NCBI RefSeq assembly: GCF_036053395.1
Contig: NZ_CP107942.1
Location: forward strand, 1,702,501 to 1,766,500
DNA length: 64,000 nucleotides
DNA from: Actinoplanes sp. NBC_00393
GTDB lineage: Bacteria; Actinomycetota; Actinomycetes; Mycobacteriales; Micromonosporaceae
Direction of reading: 5' to 3'
Of this stretch, positions 9,243-17,548 are shown piece after piece. Below the pieces are notes generated by a model, which did not search any database, was not told the DNA's origin, and worked only from the letters and a program-made list of their open reading frames with translations. How positions within the stretch are numbered: position 1 is the stretch's first letter; each line of letters starts with the position of its first letter. The position numbers and the translations under genes are program-made.

Positions 9243-9782
9243 ATGACGATGACTCGCTACGCGGTCCTGCTGCGCGGCATCAATCTCGGGAGATCACGGC
9301 GGGTCGGCATGGCCGACCTGCGTGCGGCGCTGACCGAGGAGGGGTACGAGGGAGTCGGCACCCTCCTGCAGAGCGGCAACGTGGTGCTCGACTCGGATCT
9401 CGCTCCGGCCCGGCTCAAGACAGCGCTCGAGTCGTCGCTGCAGGACCGGTTCGGGATGCCGATCGAGGTGATCCTGCGCAGCCGTGACGAGATGGCGCGG
9501 GTGGTGGCGTTCAACCCGCTCGGCGAGGTGGCGGACGACGGCTCTCGATACGTGGTGGCCTTCCTCGCGTCGGCGGCGGGCAAGGATGACCCCTTGGCCG
9601 GCGTCGAGACGGGAGCGGAACGGTATGTCATCGACGGCTCGGAGATGTACCTGTGGCTGCCCGGCGGCCAGCAGAACAGCCCCACCATGAAAGCCCTCGG
9701 CAAGATCAAGACCGGGCCTTCGGCGACCGTACGCAACTGGAACACGGTCGAGAAACTTCTCGCGATGCTTGATCGTCCTTAG
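9243..9782 (+). CDS. DUF1697 family protein
   Basis: A 179-residue protein that matches the DUF1697 family along its length: MTRYAVLLRGINLG at the start, LLQSGNVVLDS in the middle and TVRNWNTVEKLL at the end. The function of the family is not known. A GGGGAGAG ribosome site precedes the ATG. An in-frame second ATG lies three codons in. It is divergent from the diguanylate cyclase gene. Confidence 0.92.
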   Translation: MTMTRYAVLLRGINLGRSRRVGMADLRAALTEEGYEGVGTLLQSGNVVLDSDLAPARLKTALESSLQDRFGMPIEVILRSRDEMARVVAFNPLGEVADDGSRYVVAFLASAAGKDDPLAGVETGAERYVIDGSEMYLWLPGGQQNSPTMKALGKIKTGPSATVRNWNTVEKLLAMLDRP

Positions 9783-9799
9783 AGGACTATCGTCGGTGA

Positions 9800-10552
9800 A
9801 TGCGACGTTTGATCACGTTTCTCGCCCTGCTGCTGGCCGGGGTGCTCGGGGTGCCGGGCGCGGCGTACGCGATCGCGAACGGTGAACCCGTGCCGGACGG
9901 GAAGTACCGGTTCTCGGTGAAACTGACGATGACCGGGATCCCGACCCCCACCGGCGGACGGCGCAACAGCGCCTGCTCGGGTGCGCTCGTCGCGGCCCAG
10001 TGGGTGATCACAGCAGGTCACTGCTTCCGGGACGCGAACGGGGTGCGGGTCGAATACCCCGTCGCGGATCTGACCACGGCGACCGTGGGACGCACCGACC
10101 TGGAGGGAACCGGCGGACACGAGGTGACGGTGGTCGCGGTGCGGCAGTCGCCGACCGCGGACGTGGCGCTGGCCCGGCTCGCGAAACCGGTGCGCGACGT
10201 GCGGCCGATCCGGCTGGGCAAGCGGGCGCCGCAGGCCGGCGACGTGCTGCGACTGACCGGGTACGGGTCGACGACCAGCGTGAACCCGGCGCCGGTGACG
10301 CGGTTGCGGACCGGGCAGATGGCCGTGGTGTCGGTCGCCGAGTCGGTGGTGGGCCTGAGCGGGTACGCCCCGCAGCCGGACACGACCCCCTGCCCCTACG
10401 ACTCGGGCGGGCCGTTCTTCACCGAGTCGAAGCGGGCGCGGCCGGCGCTCGTGGCGGTGGTCAGCAGCGGGCCGAGCTGCCCGCACACCGGTGTGGAGAG
10501 CGCGGCTCGGACGGACAACATCGCCGCCTGGATCCGCGCCGTCATCCGGTGA
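9800..10552 (+). CDS. Secreted trypsin-like serine protease (S1 family)
   Basis: A 250-residue secreted serine endopeptidase. A signal peptide (about 1-27, ending AYA-IANG) leads directly to a chymotrypsin fold. The catalytic triad is visible as H74 in VITAGHCF, D121 in ADVALARL and S202 in YDSGGPFF. The usual GDSGGP is YDSGGP here. Only a very short pro-segment is possible before IANGEPV, which resembles the activated N-terminus IVGG of trypsins. The last 11 bases overlap the convergent PKD protein gene. Confidence 0.9.
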   Translation: MRRLITFLALLLAGVLGVPGAAYAIANGEPVPDGKYRFSVKLTMTGIPTPTGGRRNSACSGALVAAQWVITAGHCFRDANGVRVEYPVADLTTATVGRTDLEGTGGHEVTVVAVRQSPTADVALARLAKPVRDVRPIRLGKRAPQAGDVLRLTGYGSTTSVNPAPVTRLRTGQMAVVSVAESVVGLSGYAPQPDTTPCPYDSGGPFFTESKRARPALVAVVSSGPSCPHTGVESAARTDNIAAWIRAVIR

Positions 10553-11516
10553 TGGTCTGGGCCACTGCCTTCGGAACCGAGCGGTTGCCCGCCTTGTCGA
10601 TCGCGGTGTAGGTGATGCGCAGCGTGCCGTTGGCCGGCGCGCTGAACCGGGTCCGCCACACGCCCTCGGCGTCCGGGGTCACCACGATGGGCCGGGCCCT
10701 TCGCGTGGCGACCGCGGCGGATTTGACCTTCGTCCATCCTGCGCTGGTGTAGGCGTACCAGGTCGTGTCGCGCTTGAAGACCGCGGTCAGCGCCACGCTC
10801 TGCAGGCCGACGCCGGTGTCGGACGCCTTGCCGGTCAGCGACGCCCAGGACCGGGCCAGGGCGGGTCGTGACGGTGTGGTCATGCTGATCGTCGGCCGGC
10901 TGCCGTCCTTCTGGACGGTGACCGTGCCGACGGCGCGCGGCGTCGCGGTGCCGCTCTCGTTCGCCGGAGCGGCGGTGATCTCGAAGGCGCCCGCGGCCTT
11001 GTACGTGTGTGACGCCGTCGTCCTGGTGACGCTGGCCCGGACCACACTGGTCGTGCCGTCGCCCCACGAGATCTTGACGTTGTCGGCCTCGTCGTAGGTC
11101 TGATACGCCAGCGTCACCGCCTCGCCCGGCCAGGTCGTCGCTTTCTCGATCTCGTAGCCGCCGATGACCGTCGACACCGTGACGCTGCCGAGCGGCTCAG
11201 GCGCCTCGTCACCGACGGTCACCGTGGGGGTGAAGGTACCGACGCGCTCATAGACGTGCGCGACCTGCGCGGCCCCCGGGACGGTCTCGACCGAGCCGTC
11301 ACCCCAGTCGATGCGCTGAGTGGTCCCGGCCGGCGCCGACTCGACGAGCGTGGTCGACTGGCCCGCCCAGATGCTGTAGCTGGAGAGCCGGTACGGACTG
11401 TCGGGCGCCGCGTCCCCGGCCCGCGCCTTGACCGCCAGGCCGACGCCGACGCTGACGGCCACCACGGCGCCGAGCGTCAGGCTGACGATGGGGAGCGCAC
11501 GGCGGGACTGGGCCAT
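10542..11516 (-). CDS. Membrane-anchored PKD-domain protein
   Basis: A protein of about 324 residues with one N-terminal hydrophobic segment (IVSLTLGAVVAVSVGVGLAV) and an extracytoplasmic part of immunoglobulin-like modules. Two PKD-type repeats carry the signature IDWGDGS and ISWGDGT followed by VAHVYERVGTF and SHTYKAAGAF. A third beta-rich module (TYTAIDKAGNRS) ends the protein. PKD modules usually mediate protein or polysaccharide contacts at the cell surface. I took the ATG at 11516 (MAQSRR); one three codons earlier is possible. No partner is evident. Confidence 0.82.
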   Translation of the reverse strand: MAQSRRALPIVSLTLGAVVAVSVGVGLAVKARAGDAAPDSPYRLSSYSIWAGQSTTLVESAPAGTTQRIDWGDGSVETVPGAAQVAHVYERVGTFTPTVTVGDEAPEPLGSVTVSTVIGGYEIEKATTWPGEAVTLAYQTYDEADNVKISWGDGTTSVVRASVTRTTASHTYKAAGAFEITAAPANESGTATPRAVGTVTVQKDGSRPTISMTTPSRPALARSWASLTGKASDTGVGLQSVALTAVFKRDTTWYAYTSAGWTKVKSAAVATRRARPIVVTPDAEGVWRTRFSAPANGTLRITYTAIDKAGNRSVPKAVAQTITG

Positions 11517-11554
11517 GGCCTGCACCTTACGGAGCGGGCCGCCGGGTGATCAAC

Positions 11555-11839
11555 TCATGGCGCCTCTACGCCGTCGATTCGATACTTGCTGACGTCGGCG
11601 AACAGCAGGGGCGGAAAGTCCGGCTCGGTGCCGCCCGCGGTGCGGAAGGCGTCCAGGTGGGCGTCGGACTCCCAGCGCTCGTAGATGTTGATCCGGCCCG
11701 GGTCGAGCGGGTCGGGGGACTGCGCGAAGTCGAAACAGCCGGGTGCCTGCCGGGCCAGCTCCGTGGACTCGGCGGCCGCGGTCAGGTAGCGGTCCCGCTG
11801 CGCGGGCTCGACGTGCAGCGTTCCAGCGATGATGATCAC
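11555..11839 (-). CDS. Antibiotic biosynthesis monooxygenase (ABM) domain protein
   Basis: A 94-residue ferredoxin-like-fold protein of the ABM family: MIIIAGTLHVEPAQRDRYL at the start and FDFAQSPDPLDPGRINIYERW in the middle, including the usual ERWES motif. Single-domain ABM proteins include quinone-forming monooxygenases and many of unknown role. The start is a GTG at 11839. Only 24 bases separate it from the divergent grpB-like gene, so both promoters must lie within or very near that gap. Confidence 0.85.
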   Translation of the reverse strand: MIIIAGTLHVEPAQRDRYLTAAAESTELARQAPGCFDFAQSPDPLDPGRINIYERWESDAHLDAFRTAGGTEPDFPPLLFADVSKYRIDGVEAP

Positions 11840-11863
11840 TCAGACTCCCGTTAGTCTCCTGGC

Positions 11864-12544
11864 GTGCCGTCTTCAGATGCTTCCGTTGCCGCGTTCATCG
11901 TTCCCTATGAGCAGGATTGGGGGCGACAGGGCATCGAGCTGGCTGCTGAGCTCCAGGAGGCGCTCGCACCTCTGGCTCTGCGGGTCGAACACATCGGCAG
12001 CACCTCGATTCCCGGGATGGCGGCCAAGCCCGTCTTCGACCTGCAGGTCAGCGTCGCCGGCCTGGAGGCGGCGGCTGCGGCGTTCGACGGTCCGCTGGCC
12101 GGGCTGGGGTTCAGCCGGTTGCCGTACGAGCAGGATCACGTGCCGGCCGGCTGCGACGACGCGCCGCAGCTGTGGGCCAAGCGCTACTGGAACCGGCGGC
12201 GGCCCGGTCTGGCCGAGGTCAACCTGCACTGCCGGCTCGCCGGGTCGCCGAACGAGCGGCTCGCCCTGCTGTTCCGTGACTGGTTCCGGGCGCATCCGCA
12301 TGCCGTGCCGGCGTACGCGCGGTTCAAGGAGGTGCTGGCGGCAGCGGTCGGCGACCTCGGCGTCTACACCGACGTCAAGGACCCGGTCGTCGACTTGGTC
12401 GTCGCGGTGGCGGAGGAGTGGGCCGCTACAACCGGGTGGTCGCCGGGCGGGTCTGCGCCGGGCCGGTCTGCGCCGGGCCGGTCTGCGCCGGGCCGGTCTG
12501 CGCCGGGCCGGTCTGCGCCCGGCCGGTTTGCGTCGGGGCGCTAA
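11864..12544 (+). CDS. GrpB family (nucleotidyltransferase-fold) protein with C-terminal PGRSA repeats
   Basis: A 226-residue protein. Residues about 1-190 match the GrpB/UPF0157 family (VEHIGSTSIPGMAAKPVFDL, the nucleotidyltransferase-like core, and VNLHC). The biochemical role of the family is not firmly known. The C-terminus ends in a run of SAPGR pentapeptides encoded by a 15-bp DNA repeat, which is not part of the family and looks like minisatellite expansion. The GTG at 11864 sits 24 bases from the divergent ABM gene. Confidence 0.88.
   Translation: MPSSDASVAAFIVPYEQDWGRQGIELAAELQEALAPLALRVEHIGSTSIPGMAAKPVFDLQVSVAGLEAAAAAFDGPLAGLGFSRLPYEQDHVPAGCDDAPQLWAKRYWNRRRPGLAEVNLHCRLAGSPNERLALLFRDWFRAHPHAVPAYARFKEVLAAAVGDLGVYTDVKDPVVDLVVAVAEEWAATTGWSPGGSAPGRSAPGRSAPGRSAPGRSAPGRFASGR
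12441..12540 (+). repeat. 15-bp tandem repeat inside the grpB-like gene
   Basis: About six head-to-tail copies of GGGCCGGTCTGCGCC, nearly perfect in the middle and degraded at the ends. It stays in frame and encodes the SAPGR tail of the GrpB-like protein. The period is a multiple of three, so copy number changes do not disrupt the reading frame. Confidence 0.92.
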
Positions 12545-12593
12545 GAAGGAGGGCTGAGGCCAGGCCGTCGGGGGGCTCAGGAGTTGATCGCTG

Positions 12594-13397
12594 ATGCGAG
12601 GACCGGCCAAGGTGGTGACCGCCCTGCTTCTCGGAGCGCTGGTGGTGGCGGTCGCCGATCACCATGACCAGCGCATCCATCCGACTGTCACCGCCGAGCC
12701 GCCTGCCGCTACAGCCTCGACCGCTCCAGCCTCGACCGCTCCGGCCCCGGCCGCCCGGCCGCGAGCTGCGAAGGCTCCGCGCCGCGCAACTGCCGCGGTC
12801 AAGAAGAAGCCTGTGAAGGTGAGGGCGGCGAAGAAGCCACGGCGGCCCAAGACAGTTGCGCTCACCTTCGACGACGGGCCGTCGCCATACACGCCGCAAG
12901 TGCTCGACATCCTGCGCCGCAACCGGGTCAAGGCGACGTTCTGCCTGCTCGGCAACAATGTCGGTGACTACCGCAGGACCGTGCGGCGGATCGTTCGCGA
13001 GGGGCACCGGATCTGCAACCACAGCCGGGATCATGCTGATTTCACCAAGCTGTCCCGCACGGCGGCGCGGGACAACGTCGAGCGGGCGCAACGGAAGATC
13101 CGCAAGGCTGCGGGACGCAGTCCGAAGACGTTCCGTTTCCCGTACGGCGCCAGCGACCCCGCGGCCCGTGCTGTGGTCCGGGGCGAGGGGTTGCGCATTC
13201 TCGGGTGGACGGTCGACACCCGGGACTGGCAGGGGCCGCCCGCGCCCACGATCACCCGGCGTGCCGTCCGCGATACCCGTCCGGGCGCGGTCATCCTGAT
13301 GCATGACGGTGGTGGAGATCGCCGGCCCACCGTCGCGTCGCTTCCGAACACCATCCGCAAGCTGAAGGCGAAGGGTTACGTCTTCGTCCTGGCGTGA
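12594..13397 (+). CDS. Secreted/anchored polysaccharide deacetylase (NodB domain)
   Basis: A 267-residue enzyme with an N-terminal hydrophobic segment (VVTALLLGALVVAVA) and a long Ala/Pro/Lys-rich linker (about residues 30-80). A NodB homology domain follows. Motif 1 is TFDDGPS with the catalytic and metal-binding aspartates. Motif 2 is NHSRDH with the metal-binding histidines. Later motifs RFPYGA and ILMHDGGGDR are also present. It should remove acetyl groups from chitin, xylan or peptidoglycan outside the membrane. The linker is positively charged and may bind the cell wall. Confidence 0.92.
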   Translation: MRGPAKVVTALLLGALVVAVADHHDQRIHPTVTAEPPAATASTAPASTAPAPAARPRAAKAPRRATAAVKKKPVKVRAAKKPRRPKTVALTFDDGPSPYTPQVLDILRRNRVKATFCLLGNNVGDYRRTVRRIVREGHRICNHSRDHADFTKLSRTAARDNVERAQRKIRKAAGRSPKTFRFPYGASDPAARAVVRGEGLRILGWTVDTRDWQGPPAPTITRRAVRDTRPGAVILMHDGGGDRRPTVASLPNTIRKLKAKGYVFVLA

Positions 13398-13413
13398 GCG
13401 CGTGCTAGGTTCT

Positions 13414-13433
13414 TTTCAACCGAACGGTTGAAA
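13414..13433. promoter_or_regulatory. TetR-type palindromic operator candidate
   Basis: A perfect inverted repeat, TTTCAACCG-AA-CGGTTGAAA, ends 17 bases before the ATG of the TIGR03086 gene. The ACCGAACGGT core is typical of operators of TetR-family repressors. It is less GC-rich than a terminator in this genome would be and is not followed by a T-run. No tetR gene is present in the window, so the regulator would act from elsewhere. Confidence 0.55.
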
Positions 13434-13450
13434 CCTGGAAGGAAGCCGAG

Positions 13451-14026
13451 ATGACGCTGTCCGACCTTTCGCCCGCCGAGCGGCACCGCGAGATCGCCGC
13501 CACGTTCACCGCCCGGGTCCAGGGCGCCGCCAACTGGGACGCGCCGGCGCCGGTGGCCGGATGGACCGCCCGCGACGTCGTGCGCCACCTGGTCGAGTGG
13601 CTGCCCGGGTTCCTCGCTGCCGGCAGTGACGTGCAGCTGCCGAAGGGCCCGAGCGTCGACGAGGACCCGGTCGAGGCCTGGCGGGTGCATCAGGCCGCGG
13701 TGCAGGAGCTGCTGGACGACCCGGGCACGCCGCAGCGCATCCTCGTCAACCAGCACATCGGCGAGATCCCGCTGGACCGGGCGATCGACCAGTTCTACAC
13801 CTCTGACGTGTTCATGCACACCTGGGACCTGGCCCGCGCCACCGGGCAGGACGAGGAGCTCGATGCCGGCTTCAGCGCCGGCCTGCTGGGCGGCATGCAG
13901 CAGATGGAGCAGGTGATCCGGTCCTCCGGTCAGTACGGCGCGGCGGTCCCGGTGCCCGACGACGCCGACGTGCAGACCCGGCTGCTCGGCTTCATCGGCC
14001 GCGACCCGAACTGGAAGCCGGCGTAG
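13451..14026 (+). CDS. TIGR03086 family metal-binding protein (mycothiol maleylpyruvate isomerase-like, DinB fold)
   Basis: A 191-residue four-helix DinB-like protein. The family signature GWTARDVVRHLVEW with a metal-binding histidine is near residue 45, and a second histidine lies in YTSDVFMHTWDLARATG. Relatives bind a divalent metal and some use mycothiol as cofactor, which fits an actinobacterium. The substrate is unknown. A GGAAGGAAG ribosome site precedes the ATG. A TetR-type palindrome overlaps the leader region. Confidence 0.88.
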   Translation: MTLSDLSPAERHREIAATFTARVQGAANWDAPAPVAGWTARDVVRHLVEWLPGFLAAGSDVQLPKGPSVDEDPVEAWRVHQAAVQELLDDPGTPQRILVNQHIGEIPLDRAIDQFYTSDVFMHTWDLARATGQDEELDAGFSAGLLGGMQQMEQVIRSSGQYGAAVPVPDDADVQTRLLGFIGRDPNWKPA

Positions 14027-14035
14027 GCAGGCCGT

Positions 14036-14629
14036 TCAGGCGGGGAAGTAGGTGCCGCCGGTCAGGGCCAGCTGAAGTGACGGAGGCGCCTTGTCCTTCG
14101 GCTGGGAGTGCTTGACCACCGCGGTGAACCCGGTGAACTGCCGGTGCACCCGCCACGTGCTGTCGTCGAGCGGCGCCAGCCAGGCGACGATCTCGGCCCG
14201 GCGCTCGCCGGCCACCTCGGGCGGCAGGCAGAAGTCGAGCAGTTCGGTCAGATCAGCCCTGCTGTACGGGGCCGGCTTGCCGGAGCGGGCGCACGAGACA
14301 CCCCAGACCGCCTCGGCATCCTCCGGGACACGGGTCATGGTCAGCCGCAGGTTCCCTTTGCCGTTCGGGTAGGCCGGCGACAGGGTCACCTGCCGGCTGG
14401 TCTCCTTGATCGGCACCTCCCAGCGCTGCCGCCACGCCTCCCGGATCGTGGATGCCGTGACGCCGGGCAGCGCGGCCGCCACGAGCGGCGGCTGGCTGGC
14501 CGAGGGCAGAGACGCGACGGTGCTGGTCGTGGGCTCCGGCGGGTGCGCGCCCCAGCCCCGGAAGATCGCCATGTACACGGCGAAGGTGAGCAGCACGGCG
14601 ACGAGCAGCGTCCCGATTGTCTTGCCCAC
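14036..14629 (-). CDS. Hypothetical single-pass membrane protein
   Basis: A 197-residue protein that I do not recognise. The N-terminus holds one membrane segment (IGTLLVAVLLTFAVYMAIF), followed by a Pro/Thr/Ser-rich linker and an extracytoplasmic domain of about 140 residues with two cysteines (VSCARSG and DFCLPPE) that may form a disulfide. It is convergent with the TIGR03086 gene and nine bases from its end. Confidence 0.78.
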   Translation of the reverse strand: MGKTIGTLLVAVLLTFAVYMAIFRGWGAHPPEPTTSTVASLPSASQPPLVAAALPGVTASTIREAWRQRWEVPIKETSRQVTLSPAYPNGKGNLRLTMTRVPEDAEAVWGVSCARSGKPAPYSRADLTELLDFCLPPEVAGERRAEIVAWLAPLDDSTWRVHRQFTGFTAVVKHSQPKDKAPPSLQLALTGGTYFPA

Positions 14630-14771
14630 GGCCCCGGCCCTTCGCCGACGATCTCAGTTCGCGTGCACTGTAGTGGATCGCCGCGATATATCCAGGGTGC
14701 GCCCGGATGTCCGGAGAATCACGACAGCGCCCGCAGCCACCGGCGCACCAGGATCCGCTGTGGGCCCGGCA

Positions 14772-15455
14772 TCAGCCGGGCCGCCGGGCGCTGGGTGTCA
14801 CCAAACCGGTTTCGTACGCGACGACGACCGCCTGCACCCGGTCGCGCAACTGCAGTTTGGTGAGGATGCGGGTCACGTGGGTCTTCACAGTCGCCTCGCT
14901 GAGCTGCAGTTCGGCGGCCAGCTCCAGGTTGCTCAGGCCGCCGGCCAGCAGGGTCAGGACCTCCAGCTCGCGCGGTGTCAGGGTGGCCAGGTCCCGGTGC
15001 AGGGCGGTCCGTTCCGCATCCGGCCGGGTGAAGCGTTCGACCAGCCGGCGGGTGATCGCCGGGGCGAGCAGCGCGTCGCCGTCGCGGACCAGGCGGACCG
15101 CGTGGATCAGGTGGTCGGGAGTCACATCCTTCAGGAGGAAGCCGCTGGCGCCGGCCGCGAGCGCCGCGTACACGTACTGATCGAGATCGAAGGTGGTCAG
15201 AATGACCACCCGGACCGGATCGCCGGCCGCGGTCGACGGCGCGTCCGCCAGGATGCGCCGGGTCGCCTCGAGACCGTCCATCTCCGGCATCCGGATGTCC
15301 ATCAGGACGACGTCCGGGCGCAGCCGCCGGGCGGCGGCTATCGCCTCGGCGCCGGTCGCGGCGTGCCCGACCACCTCGATGCCCTCGGCCGCCAAAATCA
15401 TCGTGAACCCGGTACGCACCAGCGCCTGGTCGTCCGCGATCACCACGCGCGTCAC
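14772..15455 (-). CDS. LuxR/NarL-family response regulator
   Basis: A 227-residue two-component regulator. The receiver domain has DD near residue 10 (VIADDQALVRTGF), the phosphoacceptor in DVVLMDIRMPEMDG and the lysine in FLLKDVTP. The C-terminal LuxR helix-turn-helix begins LTPRELEVLTLLA and includes LSEATVKTHVTRILTKL. The GTG start overlaps the stop of the upstream kinase gene by four bases (GTGA), so the pair is coupled. The likely target is the divergent ABC transporter operon at 16868. Confidence 0.93.
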   Translation of the reverse strand: MTRVVIADDQALVRTGFTMILAAEGIEVVGHAATGAEAIAAARRLRPDVVLMDIRMPEMDGLEATRRILADAPSTAAGDPVRVVILTTFDLDQYVYAALAAGASGFLLKDVTPDHLIHAVRLVRDGDALLAPAITRRLVERFTRPDAERTALHRDLATLTPRELEVLTLLAGGLSNLELAAELQLSEATVKTHVTRILTKLQLRDRVQAVVVAYETGLVTPSARRPG

Positions 15456-16735
15456 GGGCTGCTCTCCTCGAGCCGGTCCGGCCGCGCGGCGCCGGGTTGC
15501 CGGGGCAGCGGGATCCGCGCGCACACCCGGAAGCCGCCGCCGACCCGCCGGCCGCTGTCGAGGGTGCCGCCGTAGAGCCGCAGCCGCTCGGCCAGACCGA
15601 GCAGACCGGCCCCGGCGCCCGCGTTCTCCGCCGGCCGGGCTCGTGGCGGTGGCGCGTCGTTGTCCACCGAGATCACCAGCTCGTCCTCGCCGACGGCGAC
15701 GTCGACCGAGGTACGCGCTCCCGGCGCGTGCCGCAGCGCGTTGGTCAGGGCCTCCTGCACCACCCGGTACGCAGCCAGGTCGACGCCGTGCGGCAGCGAC
15801 ACCGGCGTGGTCCGCAGGGTCACCGGCTGCCCGGCCCGCCGCACGTTCTCCACCAGCGAATCCAACTGGTCCAGGCCCGGTTGCGGCCGGAGCAGCTCGT
15901 CGTCCGGGCCGGGCGCCAGCACGCCCATCAGGTGCCGCAACTCGGCCATCGTCTCCCGTCCGCTCGCCTCGACCGCCGACAGCGCCTCGCGGGCCATCTC
16001 CGGATGCGCGTCCATCACCTTCCCGGCCGCCCCGGCCTGAATGGTCATCACGCTGACGTGGTGGCTGACCACGTCGTGCAGCTCGCGGGCGATCCGGGCG
16101 CGCTCCTCGGCGACCGCGAGCCGGGTGGCCGCATGCTGCTCGCGTTCCAGTGCTTCGGCCCGCTGTTCGGAGGCGACGGCGCGGCTGCGGGCCGCCCGGA
16201 CCGTGACCCCCAGCAGCCCGATCGGCACCAGGATGAAGAACCCGCCGGCCCAGTCCGGCAGCCGCGGCCAGGTGCTGTCCGAGGTGGCCGCGACCGCCAC
16301 ACAGGTGATCAGCAGCGCCGTCATCGACACCGGCACCGACCGGCCGTGCAGAGCGAGCGCGTAGGCGCCGATCAGCAGGGCGGCGAGGTTGGCCAGGTTG
16401 GCCTCGACGTCGAAGCCGGCGAGCACCGCGACCTGGACGGCGAAGCACAGCAGCGGCCACCGTCGCCGGCCCAGCAGTGGCGCGATGGCCAGCAGGTTCG
16501 TCGCGAACAGGTCCGCCTTCGACGGTTCCTCCTCGAGGATCAGCCGGACGTCCGGTGGAGCGTCCGGCCGGCCCGGCCAGAAGACCATCGAATCGGGCTG
16601 CGCCGCGTCACCGCGCTCGACGGCGAGCGCCACGGCGAACACCGTCAGCACCAGGACCAGCACCAGATCGGCCCACACCCGCAGCTCACCGGCGCGCCAC
16701 TTCGCGGTGAGGCGGGTGCACAGCGACTGAACCAC
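15452..16735 (-). CDS. DesK-type sensor histidine kinase
   Basis: A membrane kinase of about 427 residues with four or five N-terminal transmembrane segments (VLVLVLTVFAVALAV, LCFAVQVAVLAGF, ITCVAVAA, ILVPIGLLGVTV). A coiled linker leads to a HisKA_3 domain with the acceptor histidine in RIARELHDVVSHH, then an HATPase domain (VVQEALTNALRHA, GLLGLAERLRLYGG). I prefer the GTG at 16735, which follows an AGAATGAGG ribosome site; an ATG at 16774 is possible. It pairs with the response regulator that overlaps its stop. Confidence 0.9.
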   Translation of the reverse strand: MVQSLCTRLTAKWRAGELRVWADLVLVLVLTVFAVALAVERGDAAQPDSMVFWPGRPDAPPDVRLILEEEPSKADLFATNLLAIAPLLGRRRWPLLCFAVQVAVLAGFDVEANLANLAALLIGAYALALHGRSVPVSMTALLITCVAVAATSDSTWPRLPDWAGGFFILVPIGLLGVTVRAARSRAVASEQRAEALEREQHAATRLAVAEERARIARELHDVVSHHVSVMTIQAGAAGKVMDAHPEMAREALSAVEASGRETMAELRHLMGVLAPGPDDELLRPQPGLDQLDSLVENVRRAGQPVTLRTTPVSLPHGVDLAAYRVVQEALTNALRHAPGARTSVDVAVGEDELVISVDNDAPPPRARPAENAGAGAGLLGLAERLRLYGGTLDSGRRVGGGFRVCARIPLPRQPGAARPDRLEESSP

Positions 16736-16867
16736 GGCCTCATTCTGCCGTCCGGTCCGGCCGCGAACATCCATCGTGGCGTCTACATCTCAGGGATGAC
16801 CCGGCGCGCGTGGTCCCGACCCGCGGCCGACGACCGCGGCCGGGCCGCGGCCCTAACTTTCGGAACC

Positions 16868-17548
16868 ATGACTGACCTGGTACGGCTACGAGCCGTCGGC
16901 AAACAGTACGAGTCCGCCGGGCCCCCGGCCCTCGACCGCGTCGACCTGACCGTCTCGCCCGGCGAAGCGGTCGCGGTGATGGGACCGTCCGGCAGCGGCA
17001 AGTCCACGCTGCTCAACCTGATCGCCGGCCTGGACCGGCCGACCACCGGCGAGGTCGAGGTCGCCGGGACGGTGCTGAACAAGCTGTCCGAGAAGGCCCT
17101 GGCCCGGTTCCGGCGGGCGAACATCGGCATCGTCTTCCAGTTCTTCCACCTGCTCGAGGACCTGACCGCCCGGGACAACGTGCTGTTCCCGGCCCAGCTG
17201 ATCGGCGCGTCCCGGCGAGCTGCGCAGACCCGGGCGGACGAACTGCTGAACAGTCTCGGTCTGGCGGCGCGGGCGAACTCGTACCCGGCCCGGTTGTCCG
17301 GTGGCGAACGGCAGCGGGTGGCGGTGGCCCGGGCGCTGATCAACGAGCCGCCGCTGCTGCTCGCCGACGAGCCGACCGGCGCGGTCGACGCCGCGGCCGG
17401 GGAGCAGATCATGCAGATCCTGCGCGACCTGAGCCGTGGTGGGCAGACCATTCTGCTGGTCACGCACGACCCGGACCTCGCGCATCGCTGCGCCACCCGC
17501 ACGGTCGAGGTGCGCGACGGCCACCTCGCGGAGAAGGTGCCGTCGTGA
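16868..17548 (+). CDS. ABC transporter ATP-binding protein (MacB/LolD type)
   Basis: A 226-residue ATPase subunit. Walker A is GPSGSGKST, the Q-loop is VFQFFHLL, the ABC signature is LSGGERQRV, Walker B is LLLADEPTGA and the switch histidine is in VTHD. This subclass (about 220 residues, FxxxxLL after the Q-loop) works with FtsX-type permeases to export or release substrates at the membrane. Its stop overlaps the start of the permease gene by four bases. The adjacent divergent two-component system suggests induction by an envelope signal or antimicrobial. Confidence 0.93.
   Translation: MTDLVRLRAVGKQYESAGPPALDRVDLTVSPGEAVAVMGPSGSGKSTLLNLIAGLDRPTTGEVEVAGTVLNKLSEKALARFRRANIGIVFQFFHLLEDLTARDNVLFPAQLIGASRRAAQTRADELLNSLGLAARANSYPARLSGGERQRVAVARALINEPPLLLADEPTGAVDAAAGEQIMQILRDLSRGGQTILLVTHDPDLAHRCATRTVEVRDGHLAEKVPS

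Noticed and set aside
13414..13433. Palindrome as terminator of the polysaccharide deacetylase gene
   Set aside because: The stem is AT-containing and moderate, has no T-run, and its ACCGAACGGT core and position just before a start codon fit a repressor site better.
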